Source: Chloroflexota bacterium (lineage in GTDB: Bacteria > Chloroflexota > Dehalococcoidia > Lucifugimonadales > Australimonadaceae). From it: a stretch of 50,408 nucleotides of DNA. The stretch covers positions 1-50,408 of the forward strand of contig JADFQE010000004.1 of assembly GCA_022561985.1 (NCBI GenBank). Reading direction: 5' to 3'. The notes beneath the pieces were generated by a model. It did no database searches. It had not been told where the DNA came from and saw only the letters and a list, made by a program, of their open reading frames with translations. Of the stretch, positions 1 to 9,178 are shown piece by piece. Position 1 is the stretch's first letter. Each line of letters opens with the position of its first letter. The position numbers were made by a program, and so were the translations under genes.

Positions 1-377
1 CAGGGGTGGTCCGGCAGGCGGACCGCGACGGTGTCGCCACCGCCCGCGACCAGCGGCGGGAGGTCGGCGTGGCGGCGCACGACGAGCGTGAGCGCGCCGG
101 GCCAGAAGCGCGCGGCCAGCGCGAGCGCGGCGTCGGAGAGGTCCGCTGCGACCTCGGCGAGCTGGCTCTCCGCCGCGATCAGCACGGGGACACCCTGGGA
201 GCGGTCGCGGCCCTTCATCGTAAACAGCGCGGAGACGGCCTCCTGGTCGTACACGACCGCTCCGAGTCCGTACACGGTGTCCGTGGGGTAGGCGACGACC
301 CCTGAATCCCTGAGCAGGATCGTCGCCACGGAGCGGTTGTTCGGGTTGTCGGGTACGACCGCCATGACCGGGCCCAT
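1..377 (-). CDS. Threonylcarbamoyl-AMP synthase (Sua5/YrdC/YwlC family), partial at left edge
   Basis: This family makes threonylcarbamoyl-AMP from threonine, bicarbonate and ATP for the t6A modification of tRNAs that read ANN codons. Reading the minus strand from an ATG at 377 (or 365) gives a protein starting MGPVMAVVPDN, followed by the family hallmark YPTDTVYGLGA, then KGRDRSQGVPVLI and FWPGALTLVV. These are the nucleotide and threonine binding segments of the YrdC domain, in the right order. The gene leaves the window at base 1 after about 125 residues, so whether it is short (TsaC-like) or long (with a Sua5 domain) is unknown. It is divergent from the hydrolase at 460. No clear ribosome binding site decides between the two starts. 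Confidence 0.9.
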   Translation of the reverse strand, partial: MGPVMAVVPDNPNNRSVATILLRDSGVVAYPTDTVYGLGAVVYDQEAVSALFTMKGRDRSQGVPVLIAAESQLAEVAADLSDAALALAARFWPGALTLVVRRHADLPPLVAGGGDTVAVRLPDHP

Positions 378-459
378 GTTACACCGGCGTAGTAGGCTGG
401 CGGCGGCGCCGAGCGCTGGTCGAAGCGCGCTCGCTGTGCGCGCTCTCTGGGGGTGAAGG

Positions 460-1311
460 ATGGGCCTGATGCCCGCGGAGGCGCACGAAGCGGTGATCGA
501 GGGCGAGCGCGTCCGGTACTACGCGGCCGGCTCGGGGCCACCCGTGGTCCTGCTGCACGGCCTGGGGGGCTCCGCGGCCGTCTGGCACCGGAACGTCGCC
601 GTGCTCAGCGGGCGCTACCGCGTCTTCGCGCCCGAGCTATGGGGCGCGGGCCGGGGGGACTCCGGCGGCCGGGCGACGCCCGAGGCCGGCGTGCGCTTCG
701 TGACGGGGTTCCTCGATGCGGTGGGCGCCCCCTCCGCGCATCTCGTGGGCGGCTCCCTCGGCGGCTTCATCGCCGGGGCCACGGCCATCAGCGAGCCCGG
801 CCGGGTCCGCTCGCTCACGCTGATCGGGACGGCCGGGCTCGGCCGGCGCATCGCCCTCTCGCAGCGGCTGCTGACGCTCCCGCTGGTGGGCGAGGCTATG
901 TTCCGCCCGAGCCGGCGGCGGGTCGAGCGCATGCTGGCGATGCTGCTGCGCGAGTGGGACGCGGACGCCGAGCGGCTGGTGGACGAGCTCTACGCGATAC
1001 GCTGCGAGCCGGGCGTCCCCCGCAGGATGCTGGAGGTGCTGCGCTCCGGCATCAACATCTTCGGCGTCAAGCGCTCCACGCGGCTGATGCCCGCCCTGTG
1101 CGGCGTCCGGACGCCCACGCTGCTCGTGTGGGGCAGCCACGACCCGCTGTTCCCGATCGCGGACGCCCGGCGCGCGGCCGCCGTCCTCTACGACGCCGAG
1201 CTGCTCGTGGTGGAGGGGGCGGCGCATTGGCCCTACCTCGAAGCGCCCGAGACGTTCAACCCCGCGCTGCTGGGATTCCTCGCCCGGTGCGAAGAGTTGG
1301 CCCTCCGGTAG
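460..1311 (+). CDS. Alpha/beta hydrolase
   Basis: A 283-residue alpha/beta-hydrolase-fold enzyme, probably cytoplasmic since no signal peptide is seen. The oxyanion-hole HG motif is at residues 33-34 (VVLLHGLGG). The nucleophile elbow GGSLGG places Ser99, the acid is Asp228 (WGSHDPLFP) and the base His256 ([15 protein letters not shown]). This is a complete and correctly ordered triad, and the length is normal for the family. A ribosome-binding-like GGGGGTGA at 449-456 supports the ATG at 460. The substrate cannot be told from sequence; the C-terminal pattern resembles the many esterases, C-C hydrolases and haloperoxidase-like members of the family. It lies 128 bases upstream of guaA on the same strand, but a candidate promoter sits between them. 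Confidence 0.85.
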   Translation: MGLMPAEAHEAVIEGERVRYYAAGSGPPVVLLHGLGGSAAVWHRNVAVLSGRYRVFAPELWGAGRGDSGGRATPEAGVRFVTGFLDAVGAPSAHLVGGSLGGFIAGATAISEPGRVRSLTLIGTAGLGRRIALSQRLLTLPLVGEAMFRPSRRRVERMLAMLLREWDADAERLVDELYAIRCEPGVPRRMLEVLRSGINIFGVKRSTRLMPALCGVRTPTLLVWGSHDPLFPIADARRAAAVLYDAELLVVEGAAHWPYLEAPETFNPALLGFLARCEELALR

Positions 1312-1323
1312 TACCTTCGTCTG

Positions 1324-1353
1324 TTGACCCTTTCGGCGGGCCGGTGCTAGCGT
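1324..1353 (+). promoter_or_regulatory. Candidate sigma-70-type promoter upstream of guaA
   Basis: TTGACC (1324-1329) is followed after 18 bases by TAGCGT (1348-1353). The -35 element matches the consensus at five of six positions and the -10 at three. This would give a leader of about 80 bases before the guaA ATG at 1440. Seen by eye only. Confidence 0.35.
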
Positions 1354-1439
1354 ACGAGGACGCCCCTCTGGCTTGCCAGCATCGACGGCCGCGACGGCCG
1401 CTGGCATACCCACGGGCCCCTCTCGAGAAGGCAGGCACG

Positions 1440-3137
1440 ATGGCCGACGAACCCATACCGACGTCTCCGCAAGAGCCCACCCACCGGGTGTCGACCAGCG
1501 GGGATATCGAGGTGTCGACGTATCTCGAGATCGCGCAGGAGCGCGAGGGCGTGCGCGGGAAGAGCCGGAAGGATGGGGCGCTCTCCCCTCCCCGGCACGA
1601 GGCCATCGCGGTCCTCGATTTCGGGTCGCAGTACAGCCGCCTCATCGCCCGGCGGATCCGCGAGCACCACGTCTACTGCGAGATACTCCCGCCGGATGCC
1701 ACCCGCGAGGCCGTGGCGCACCTGGACCTGCGCGGCATCATCCTCTCCGGCGGGCCCGCGAGCGTCTACGAGGAAGACGCGCCGCTGGCTCCGGCGTGGG
1801 TGTTCGACGCGGGCGTGCCGGTGCTCGGGATCTGCTACGGCATGCAGCTCATCGCGCACCAGCTCGGTGGGAAGGTGTCCGGAGAGTCCGGCTCACACGC
1901 GCGCGAATACGGCTTCGCGGTGATCCGCAAGAACGAGCGCTCGCCCCTCTTCGACGGCCTGGACGACGAGATGCCGGTGTGGATGAGCCACGGCGACCGC
2001 ATCGACGCGACGCCGCCGGGGTTCCGGTCGATCGCCTACAGCGAGAACTCCCCCATCGCGGCGATGGCGAACGATGCGGGCATCTTCGGCATCCAGTTCC
2101 ACCCCGAGGTCGCCCACACGCCGCAGGGCTCCCAGATGCTGCGCAACTTCACCCACGGGGTCTGCGGGCTCCGCGGCACGTGGACGCCCGGCAACTTCGT
2201 CGCGGAGACCGTGGAGCACATCCGGACGCAGGTGGGCGACGGCAAGGTCATCTGCGCGCTCTCCGGTGGCGTCGACTCCGCCGTGACCGCGAAGCTCGTG
2301 CACGAGGCGGTGGGCGACCAGCTCACCTGCATCTTCGTCAACAACGGCCTGCTCCGGCGGGAGGAGCCCGAGCGCGTCCGCGACGTCTTCCAGCGGAGCG
2401 TTGGCCTGAAGCTCGTCTACGTCGATGCGACCGAGCGCTTCCTGAGCGTGCTCGCCGGGGTCACCGACCCGGAGGAGAAGCGCAAGCGCATCGGGGCCGA
2501 GTTCATCGACGTCTTCGAGGAGCAGGCCGGGGCGTTGGGCGAGGTCGACTTCCTGGCCCAGGGCACGCTCTACCCCGACGTGATCGAGTCCCAGACGTCC
2601 GATAGCAGCGCCGCGCACAAGATCAAGACGCACCACAACGTGGGCGGCCTGCCGGACCGGATGCGGCTCAAGCTCGTGGAGCCGCTGCGATTCCTGTTCA
2701 AGGACGAGGTCCGCCTGGTGGGGGCCGAGCTCGGCATGCCGCCGGTGGTGCTCAACCGCCAGCCCTTCCCCGGCCCCGGCCTGGCGATCCGCGTGATCGG
2801 CGACGTCACCTACGACAAGCTCGAGGTGTTGCGCGCCGCCGACTGGATCGTCATGGACGAGATCAAGGCCGACGGGCTCTACGACAAGCTCTGGCAGAGC
2901 TTCGCCGTGCTCACGGACACACGCACCGTCGGCGTGATGGGCGACCAGCGCACCTACCAGCACGTGGTCGCCATCCGGGCCGTGACCAGCGAGGACGCGA
3001 TGACCGCGGACTGGGCCCGCCTGCCCTACGACACCCTCGCCCGTATCTCCAACCGCATCGTCAACGAGGTGGCAAGCGTCAACCGCGTCGTCTACGACAT
3101 CACCTCCAAGCCGCCGGGGACGATCGAATGGGAATGA
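1440..3137 (+). CDS. guaA: GMP synthase (glutamine-hydrolysing)
   Basis: Converts XMP to GMP using glutamine and ATP, the last step of guanine nucleotide synthesis. The class I amidotransferase domain has the nucleophile Cys132 (GICYGMQ) and the His221/Glu223 pair (QFHPEVAHT). The PP-loop ATP pyrophosphatase motif SGGVDSA starts at Ser275, and the C-terminal dimerisation domain ends with the canonical PPGTIEWE. The ATG at 1440 has GAGAAGG just upstream. This gives 565 residues, about 40-50 more than usual, because a charged stretch of about 50 residues precedes the first domain strand ([12 protein letters not shown]). The same frame is open far upstream, but that part is only a shadow of the hydrolase gene. 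The end overlaps the next small gene. Confidence 0.96.
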   Translation: MADEPIPTSPQEPTHRVSTSGDIEVSTYLEIAQEREGVRGKSRKDGALSPPRHEAIAVLDFGSQYSRLIARRIREHHVYCEILPPDATREAVAHLDLRGIILSGGPASVYEEDAPLAPAWVFDAGVPVLGICYGMQLIAHQLGGKVSGESGSHAREYGFAVIRKNERSPLFDGLDDEMPVWMSHGDRIDATPPGFRSIAYSENSPIAAMANDAGIFGIQFHPEVAHTPQGSQMLRNFTHGVCGLRGTWTPGNFVAETVEHIRTQVGDGKVICALSGGVDSAVTAKLVHEAVGDQLTCIFVNNGLLRREEPERVRDVFQRSVGLKLVYVDATERFLSVLAGVTDPEEKRKRIGAEFIDVFEEQAGALGEVDFLAQGTLYPDVIESQTSDSSAAHKIKTHHNVGGLPDRMRLKLVEPLRFLFKDEVRLVGAELGMPPVVLNRQPFPGPGLAIRVIGDVTYDKLEVLRAADWIVMDEIKADGLYDKLWQSFAVLTDTRTVGVMGDQRTYQHVVAIRAVTSEDAMTADWARLPYDTLARISNRIVNEVASVNRVVYDITSKPPGTIEWE

Positions 3138-3322
3138 GGGCGGTCCGGCGGGCCATCGGCACGGCCTTCGGCGCCCTGGGCATCGTGTTCCTGCTGGGCG
3201 GCCCCCCGATGGCCCTCACGCGGGACTGGGGCGCGCTCACCGTCCTGCTGCTGCCGGCCATCGGCATCGTCATGATCGTCCTCGCCGTGCTCCTCGCCCG
3301 TCAGCCGGAATCTCCCGAATAG
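3128..3322 (+). CDS. Small two-helix membrane protein between guaA and purD
   Basis: A 64-residue hydrophobic protein whose start overlaps the end of guaA. The ATG at 3128 overlaps by 10 bases; an ATG at 3134 would form a tight ATGA overlap. It ends 2 bases before purD. Two membrane segments are visible: about residues 10-28 ([17 protein letters not shown]) and 36-57 ([21 protein letters not shown]), followed by a short polar tail. I do not recognise a family. Its position inside a translationally coupled purine operon argues that it is translated. What it does is unknown. Confidence 0.6.
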   Translation: MGMRAVRRAIGTAFGALGIVFLLGGPPMALTRDWGALTVLLLPAIGIVMIVLAVLLARQPESPE

Positions 3323-3324
3323 CC

Positions 3325-4599
3325 ATGCGCGTGCTCGTCATCGGCAGCGGCGCCCGCGAGCACGCCATCGTCTGGAAGCTGGCGCAGAGCCCGCGCAACC
3401 CGGAGCTGTACGCCGCTCCGGGCAATGCGGGCACGGCACAGATCGCCACGAGCCTCGACGTGCGGGCCGACGACGTCGAGGGCATGCTCGCGGCCGTGCG
3501 CGAGCACGCCATCGACCTCACGGTCGTGGGGCCCGAGGCGCCGCTGGTGGCCGGCCTCGTCGACCGCTTCCGCAGCGAACGGCTCCGCGTCTTCGGGCCA
3601 ACGCGGGCCGCCGCGCGCATCGAGTCATCCAAGTCCTTCGCGAAGCAGACGATGGCCGCCGCCGGCGTCCCCACGGCGGCCTTCGCCGTCTTCGACGACC
3701 GCGAGGCCGCCGCCGCCCACGTCCGCAAGCTCGGCATGCTGCGCCCCGGCACGCCCATCGTCGTCAAGGCCGACGGCCTTGCGGCTGGCAAGGGCGTCGT
3801 GGTCGCGGCGGACGCCGAGGAGGCGCTCGGCGCGCTCAAGCGCATGATGGAGGACCGCGCCTTCGGCGAGGCCGGCGCACGGGTGCTCATCGAGGAGTGC
3901 CTGAGGGGCCCGGAGGTGAGCGTCTTCTGCTTCACCGACGGGGTGCGCGTGACGCCGCTGGTGGCGGCCTGCGACTACAAGCGCATCCACGACGGTGACC
4001 GCGGCCCGAACACCGGCGGCATGGGCGGCTACAGCCCGCCGCCGTGGTGGGACGCGGCGATCGAGCGCCGCATCAGGGAGACGTGCGTGGAGCCGGTGGT
4101 CCGCGCCCTTGCAGCGAGTGGATCACCGTACACGGGCGTGCTGTACTGCGGCCTGATGCTGACGGACGACGGTCCGCAGGTCATCGAGTTCAACGCCCGC
4201 TTCGGCGACCCCGAGGCCCAGCTCGTGCTGCCACGGCTGGAGAACGACCTGCTGGACGTGATCGACGCCGTGCTCGATGGGCGCCTGGACGCCCTCGACC
4301 TGCGCTGGTCGGACGAGGCTACGGTCGCCGTGGTCCTCGCATCGGGGGGCTACCCCGGCTCGTATGAGACGGGCGTGCCGATCACGGGGCTCGACCGCAT
4401 GCCCAGCGAGGCGCTTGTCTTCCACGCGGCGACGGCGCTCAGGGGCGAGACGCTCGTGACGAGCGGGGGCCGCGTGCTGACGGCGGTCGGCCGCGGCGCG
4501 ACCATCGCGGACGCCCGCCGCACGGCCTACGAGGCGGCGGACCGCATCGACTTCGCGGGGGAGTACCACCGGGGAGACATCGCGTCCTTCGCGACCTAG
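3325..4599 (+). CDS. purD: Phosphoribosylamine--glycine ligase (GAR synthetase)
   Basis: Second step of de novo purine synthesis: joins glycine to 5-phosphoribosylamine with ATP. The 424-residue length is normal for a stand-alone bacterial PurD. The N-terminal domain shows IGSGAREHA and the family segments NAGTAQIA and VVGPEAPLVAGLVDRF. The ATP-grasp domain shows VVKADGLAAGKGVVV and the metal-binding region EFNARFGDPEAQLVLPRL, followed by the C-terminal beta-barrel. Only 2 bases separate it from the small membrane protein upstream, so co-translation with guaA is likely. The next gene is convergent, with 6 bases between the stop codons. Confidence 0.96.
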   Translation: MRVLVIGSGAREHAIVWKLAQSPRNPELYAAPGNAGTAQIATSLDVRADDVEGMLAAVREHAIDLTVVGPEAPLVAGLVDRFRSERLRVFGPTRAAARIESSKSFAKQTMAAAGVPTAAFAVFDDREAAAAHVRKLGMLRPGTPIVVKADGLAAGKGVVVAADAEEALGALKRMMEDRAFGEAGARVLIEECLRGPEVSVFCFTDGVRVTPLVAACDYKRIHDGDRGPNTGGMGGYSPPPWWDAAIERRIRETCVEPVVRALAASGSPYTGVLYCGLMLTDDGPQVIEFNARFGDPEAQLVLPRLENDLLDVIDAVLDGRLDALDLRWSDEATVAVVLASGGYPGSYETGVPITGLDRMPSEALVFHAATALRGETLVTSGGRVLTAVGRGATIADARRTAYEAADRIDFAGEYHRGDIASFAT

Positions 4600-4605
4600 C
4601 AGCGC

Positions 4606-5893
4606 TTACGCGTCGGCGGCGAGGCGCACGCCCTGGAACTGCCAGCGGTCGGAGGGGTAGAAGAAGTTCCGGTACGTCGGGCGGATGTGCGAGAGCGGCG
4701 TGACCGCCGAGCCCCCGCGCAGCACCATCTGGCCCACCATGAACTTGCCGTTGTACTCCCCGAGGGCACCCGCGGTCGGCGCGAAGCCGGGGTACGGCAG
4801 GTACGCGCTCTGCGTCCATTCCCACACGTCCCCGTAGAGCTGCGCCAGGGCCCCGGCGGGCCCGTCCGCCGCGATGGCCCCCCCGGCTGCGACCGGCTGA
4901 AACAGGCCGGACTCCGCGAAGTTGCCGCCGACCGGCGCAGCGGCCGCGGCGTGCTCCCACTCCTGCTCCGTCGGCAGCCGCTTGCCCGCCCAGCGCGCGA
5001 AGGCGTCGGCCTCGACGTAGCTCAGGTGGCAGACGGGGGCGTCCTCGTCGAGGCGCTGCATGCCGGAGAGCGTGAACACCCACCACTCGCCGTCGATGCG
5101 CTCCCAGTACAGCGGCGCCTCCCACCCCTCGGCCTCGACCGTGCTCCAGCCCGAGGAGAGCCAGAGGTCCGGCCGCGCGTAGCCGCCGTCCTCCACGAAC
5201 GCGGCGTACTCACCGCAGGTCGCCGGGCGCGATGCCATGCGGTGCGGCTGGAGCAGCGCCTGGTGGCGCGGCGACTCGTTGTCGAAGGCGAAGGCCGTGC
5301 CCGCCCCCGTGCCCGATCTCGACGATGCCGCCCTCGACGTCGTGCCAGCCCAGCGCTGCCGACGGACGCCGGGGCAGCTCGACGGCGTGGTATGCGGGGC
5401 GCAGGGGGTTGATGGACAGGTTGTATTTGATGTCCGTGAGCAGCAGCTCCTGGTGCTGCTGCTCGTGGTTGATACCAAGGGTCACCGCGGGCGCAAGCTC
5501 GGCCATCTGCGCCTCGTCCACCCCTTCGAGGAGCGCGAGCATCGCGCGGTCCACGTGCGCGCGGTACGCGTAGACCTCGGCGACCGTCGGACGCGACAGC
5601 AAGCCACGGCTGGGGCGCTGGTACTGCGGGCCGACGGCGTTGTAGTAGGAGTTGAAGAGGTAGGCATACTGGGGGTCGATGGACTCGTACCCCGGGAGGT
5701 GGGGCTTGAGCAGGAAGGTCTCGAAGAACCAGGTGACGTGAGCGATGTGCCACTTGGTGGGGCTCACATCAGGCGTGGCCTGGATGACGTAGTCCTCCGT
5801 GACGAGCGGGCTGCAGAGCTGCTCGGTCGCCCGGCGCACCGCCGTGTAGGCGGTCACGAGCTCCGCAACGTCGGTCTGCTGGGTCGTGCTCAC
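4606..5893 (-). pseudogene. egtB: EgtB-like ergothioneine synthase (DinB + FGE domains) with a one-base frameshift
   Basis: EgtB is a non-haem iron sulfoxide synthase that joins a thiol donor to hercynine in ergothioneine synthesis. From the GTG at 5893 (AGGAG upstream) the N-terminal DinB-type domain holds the iron ligands: His52 (HIAHVTWFFE) and HEQQHQE with His143, His147 and Glu149 (HX3HXE). After VEIGHG the frame breaks. Removing one base from the run of five G (plus-strand C at 5304-5308) restores [17 protein letters not shown]. It then continues through the formylglycine-generating-enzyme-like domain ([49 protein letters not shown]) to the stop at 4606. Both halves are otherwise intact, so an assembly or sequencing indel is as likely as true loss. 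Related OvoA or SenA enzymes cannot be excluded, but egtD lies at 36.9 kb. Confidence 0.85.
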
Positions 5894-6101
5894 ACGTGCT
5901 CCTTCGCGGATCGGGCTGCGGACCGGGCGCCGGACCGGGGTAGCAGCATAGTCGGCCGAGATCGGCCCAGCAATCGTTGGGCCGGCAACGGGTTTGACGC
6001 TTGCGTGCGCTCGAAGGTGCGCGGAGTTGACGGCCGGCCGGGGCGCCCCCTAGGCTGGGAGCAGGCCGTATCGGGCGAATGCGGATCCCGGGAGGACAAG
6101 A

Positions 6102-6560
6102 TTGCCGCAGGTAGGCATCATCGTCGGCAGCGTCAGCGACAAGCCCGTGATGGAAGATACCCTCAAGACGCTGACGGACCTCGGCGTCGAGGCCGAGCTC
6201 ATCGCCGCTTCGGCGCACCGCGACCCCGAGAAGGTCCGCGCGTACGTCCTGGGCGCGGAGGAGCGCGGCATCGAGGTGTTCATCGCGGCGGCCGGCGGCG
6301 CTGCCGCGCTTCCGGGGGTCGTGGCCTCGCTCACGACGCTCCCCGTGATCGGCGTGCCGCTGGCATCGAGCGAGCTCGGCGGGGTCGATGCGCTGCACTC
6401 GATCGTGCAGATGCCGCCGGGCGTGCCGGTCGCCTGCGTCGCGGTTGGGGCGTGGGGCGCGCGCAACGCGGCGCTGCTCGCGGCCGAGATCCTGGGCCTC
6501 AAATATGCTAAGATACGCGAGGCGGTCGAGAAACAGCGGCAACGGCTTCGTGAAGCCTAA
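6102..6560 (+). CDS. purE: 5-(carboxyamino)imidazole ribonucleotide mutase
   Basis: Moves the carboxyl group from N5-CAIR to C4 in de novo purine synthesis. The 152-residue length is that of a class I PurE. Family motifs are [12 protein letters not shown] near the N-terminus, SAHRDPEKV with the catalytic His, the glycine-rich [15 protein letters not shown], and [11 protein letters not shown]. The start is a TTG at 6102 with GGAGG at 6091-6095. No purK is visible in the window. The divergent egtB-like gene is 208 bases away, and that gap contains no other gene. Confidence 0.95.
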   Translation: MPQVGIIVGSVSDKPVMEDTLKTLTDLGVEAELIAASAHRDPEKVRAYVLGAEERGIEVFIAAAGGAAALPGVVASLTTLPVIGVPLASSELGGVDALHSIVQMPPGVPVACVAVGAWGARNAALLAAEILGLKYAKIREAVEKQRQRLREA

Positions 6561-6604
6561 AACGCCCTCCGCCACAGCCCGATATCGTGCCCTCCTGGTG
6601 ACCA

Positions 6605-6922
6605 ATGGTCATCCTCTGTGACTTCGACGACACGGTGGCCGGCCGCAACATCGCGACGCTGTTGCTCGACCGGTTCCACCACGCACCCTCCTCAAGCTCC
6701 GCGGGAGCCGGCGGCGTCCCCTTCTTCGCGGTCGAGACCGGCGAGCGCGACGGCCGTCCGACGTTCTCGTACCCCTACGCGGACCCGGCCTGCGGCTGGT
6801 ACCCCGGCAACTGCAAGTGCTCGGTGCTCGAATCGCACCGCGAGCTCACCGACTTCCACGTGCTGCTCGATCACGTGAAGGCCATGCCCGCCGGCCTGCG
6901 GACACAGGGGACACGCGCATGA
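6605..6922 (+). pseudogene. Shrunken HAD-type phosphatase remnant
   Basis: A 105-residue frame beginning MVILCDFDDTVAGRN, a good HAD motif I (Asp6-x-Asp8-x-Thr10). It then jumps to a segment with GWYPGNCKCSVLES, which resembles the cysteine-containing middle of MtnX- or phosphoserine-phosphatase-like proteins. The later HAD motifs (Ser/Thr, Lys and GDGxxD) are missing, and the protein is about half the usual length. It looks like a gene that lost an internal piece and its C-terminal half. Its stop overlaps the purB start as ATGA, so the remnant may still be translated and help couple purB. It may instead be a genuine small protein of unknown role. Confidence 0.5.
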
Positions 6923-8247
6923 TCGACCGCTACTCCCGCGAGGCGATGGCTGCTGTGTGGAGCGAGGATGCCACCTTCGACCTCTGGCTCAAGGTCGAGG
7001 TCGCGGCGAGCGTGGCGTGGTCGGAGCTTGGCGTCGTCCCGAAGGCGGACGCCGAGAAGATCCGCGGCGCGCGCTTCGACCGGGCGCTCTACGACAAGTG
7101 GTTCGAGGAGACGAAGCACGACGTCGTGTCGTTCACCCGGGCCGTCACGCCCAGCCTCGGCCCAGAGGGACGCTGGATCCACCACGGCCTCACCTCGAAC
7201 GACGTCAAGGACACGGCCTTGAGCCTCCAGCTCGTGGGTGCGGTGGACCTGATCGACGCCGAGGTCGAGCGGTGCATGGGCGTGGTGAAGGCCAGGGCGG
7301 AGGAGCTCGCCCACACGCCGTGCATCGGACGCTCGCACGGGGTGCACGCCGAGCCCATGAGCTTCGGCCTGAAGCTCGCGCTGTGGTGGGACGAGCTGCG
7401 CCGGCACCGCGTGCGGCTTGGGCAGCTCCGCGAGATGGTCGCGGTGGGCAAGATATCGGGCCCCGTCGGGACCTACGCGAGCATCCCGCCGGAGATCGAG
7501 GCCTCGGTCTGCCGCCAGCTCGGACTTGCGCCGGCGCCCGTGTCGAACCAGATCCTCCAGCGCGACCGGCACGCCCAGTTCGTGCAGACCCTCGCGCTCC
7601 TCGCGGCGTCGCTGGAGAAGTTCGCCACGGAGATCAGATCGCTCCAGCGGACGGAGATACGGGAGGTCGAGGAGCCCTTCGGCACGCCCGGCTTCGTGAG
7701 CACAGGGTCGTCGTCGATGCCCCACAAGCGCAACCCGGAGCTCTCGGAGCGCATCTGCGGCCTGGCCCGGCTCGTGCGTGGACACGCCGTCACCGCGCTC
7801 GACAACGTGGCGCTCTGGCACGAGCGGGACATCTCGCACTCCTCCGCGGAGCGCATGATCCTGCCGGACTCGGCCCTCGCGCTCGACTACATGCTCGATC
7901 TGCTGACGCGCGTCGTCTCCGGCATGCGTGTGTTCCCCGAGAACATGATGCGGAACCTCGAATTGACCAAGGGGATCGTCTTCTCGGAGCGCGTCCTGCT
8001 GGCACTCGTCGAGAGCGGCATGGACCGCACGGCGGCCTACGAGCTGGTGCAGCGCCACGCGCTCGCGGCCTGGGACCGCGGCGAGGACTTCCGCGAGGCG
8101 ATACGCGCCGAGCCCGAGGTCACCTCGGCCCTGAGCGCAGACGTCCTGGATGGACTCTTCGACTACGACTACTACCTGCGGCACGTCGGGACGATCTTCG
8201 AGCGCCTCGGCTTCGCCGCGAAGGGGGGTCCCATTGCCACTGCTTGA
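6919..8247 (+). CDS. purB: Adenylosuccinate lyase
   Basis: Catalyses two fumarate-releasing steps: SAICAR to AICAR, and adenylosuccinate to AMP. The 442-residue protein has the superfamily signature [11 protein letters not shown] in the catalytic flexible loop, plus [13 protein letters not shown] and [14 protein letters not shown] with the catalytic histidines. The ATG at 6919 overlaps the upstream stop as ATGA and starts [14 protein letters not shown], the usual N-terminus. The in-frame sequence further upstream belongs to the HAD remnant in another frame. The 3' end overlaps purC by 14 bases. Confidence 0.96.
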   Translation: MIDRYSREAMAAVWSEDATFDLWLKVEVAASVAWSELGVVPKADAEKIRGARFDRALYDKWFEETKHDVVSFTRAVTPSLGPEGRWIHHGLTSNDVKDTALSLQLVGAVDLIDAEVERCMGVVKARAEELAHTPCIGRSHGVHAEPMSFGLKLALWWDELRRHRVRLGQLREMVAVGKISGPVGTYASIPPEIEASVCRQLGLAPAPVSNQILQRDRHAQFVQTLALLAASLEKFATEIRSLQRTEIREVEEPFGTPGFVSTGSSSMPHKRNPELSERICGLARLVRGHAVTALDNVALWHERDISHSSAERMILPDSALALDYMLDLLTRVVSGMRVFPENMMRNLELTKGIVFSERVLLALVESGMDRTAAYELVQRHALAAWDRGEDFREAIRAEPEVTSALSADVLDGLFDYDYYLRHVGTIFERLGFAAKGGPIATA

Positions 8248-9136
8248 GACCGGCCTTCCCGACCTGCTGTACCGCGGCAAGGTGCGCGACACCTACGACC
8301 TCGGCGACCGTCTGCTGCTGATGGTGGCGACGGACCGTATCTCCGCCTTCGACGTCGTCCTGCCCAACGGCATCCCCGAGAAGGGGTACGTCCTCAGCCG
8401 CATGTCCAAGTTCTGGTTCGATATGACCAAGGACATCGTGCCGAACCACTTCATCGGCCTCGCGGACGACCCGGAGGCGCTCGGTACGCTGGCCGACCAC
8501 CCGCGTATCAAGACGCTGCCGCCGGAGATCGCGCGCCAGGCGATGGTCGTGAAACGCGCCGAGCGCGTGGACGTGGAGTGCGTGGTGCGCGCGTACCTGA
8601 CCGGCTCCGGGCTGGTCGACTACAAGGCGACGGGCACGATCTTCGGGATCGAGGTGCCCAAGGGCCTCGTCGACGGCTCCAAGCTCCCGGAGCTGCTGTT
8701 CACGCCGACGACCAAGGCGGAGACCGGACACGACGAGCCGATGACGATGGCCGAGGTCGCCGGTCTCGTGGGCGCGGAGGTCGCGGAGCAGCTCCAAGAG
8801 ACCTCCTTCGCGGTCTTCCGCCGGGCGCACGAGTATGCGGCTGGGCGCGGTATCATCATCGCGGACACCAAGTTCGAGTTCGGCATGCGCGACGGGGAGA
8901 TGATCCTCATCGACGAGGTGCTGACGCCGGACTCGAGCCGGTTCTGGGACGCGGAGGGGTACGCCCCCGGGAAGTCGCAGCCGAACTTCGACAAGCAGTT
9001 CGTGCGCGATTGGCTCCTGGAACAGCCCTGGGACCGCACCCCGCCCGCCCCCGCCCTCCCCGACGACATCGTCGCGAAGACCCGTGAGCGTTACCTGCAA
9101 GCCTACGAGCGGCTGACCGGCCAACCGCTCCTCTAG
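8234..9136 (+). CDS. purC: Phosphoribosylaminoimidazole-succinocarboxamide synthase (SAICAR synthetase)
   Basis: Condenses CAIR with aspartate using ATP. Family motifs are LLYRGKVRDTYD (ATP loop), DRISAFDVVLPNGIPEKG, VECVVRAYLTGSG, IIADTKFEFG with IDEVLTPDSSRFW, and the C-terminal KSQPNFDKQFVRDWL. I chose the TTG at 8234 because AAGGGGGG lies at 8221-8228 and the next residues ([14 protein letters not shown]) begin the fold directly. This gives 300 residues, the longer PurC type also seen in fungi and several bacterial phyla. It overlaps the end of purB. Confidence 0.95.
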   Translation: MPLLETGLPDLLYRGKVRDTYDLGDRLLLMVATDRISAFDVVLPNGIPEKGYVLSRMSKFWFDMTKDIVPNHFIGLADDPEALGTLADHPRIKTLPPEIARQAMVVKRAERVDVECVVRAYLTGSGLVDYKATGTIFGIEVPKGLVDGSKLPELLFTPTTKAETGHDEPMTMAEVAGLVGAEVAEQLQETSFAVFRRAHEYAAGRGIIIADTKFEFGMRDGEMILIDEVLTPDSSRFWDAEGYAPGKSQPNFDKQFVRDWLLEQPWDRTPPAPALPDDIVAKTRERYLQAYERLTGQPLL

Positions 9137-9178
9137 CACCGCGCACACGCCCCCATATCCCGCCGCAGGTGAATAACG

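Noticed and set aside
453..1439. Long in-frame extension upstream of guaA
   Set aside because: It is open only because the GC-rich hydrolase gene shadows the frame; composition is Arg/Ala/Gly-rich and no family is seen. The ATG at 1440 has its own ribosome binding site.
5304..5308. Programmed ribosomal frameshifting in the egtB-like gene
   Set aside because: There is no slippery heptamer with a downstream pseudoknot that I can recognise, and EgtB is not known to use recoding. A plain indel is simpler.
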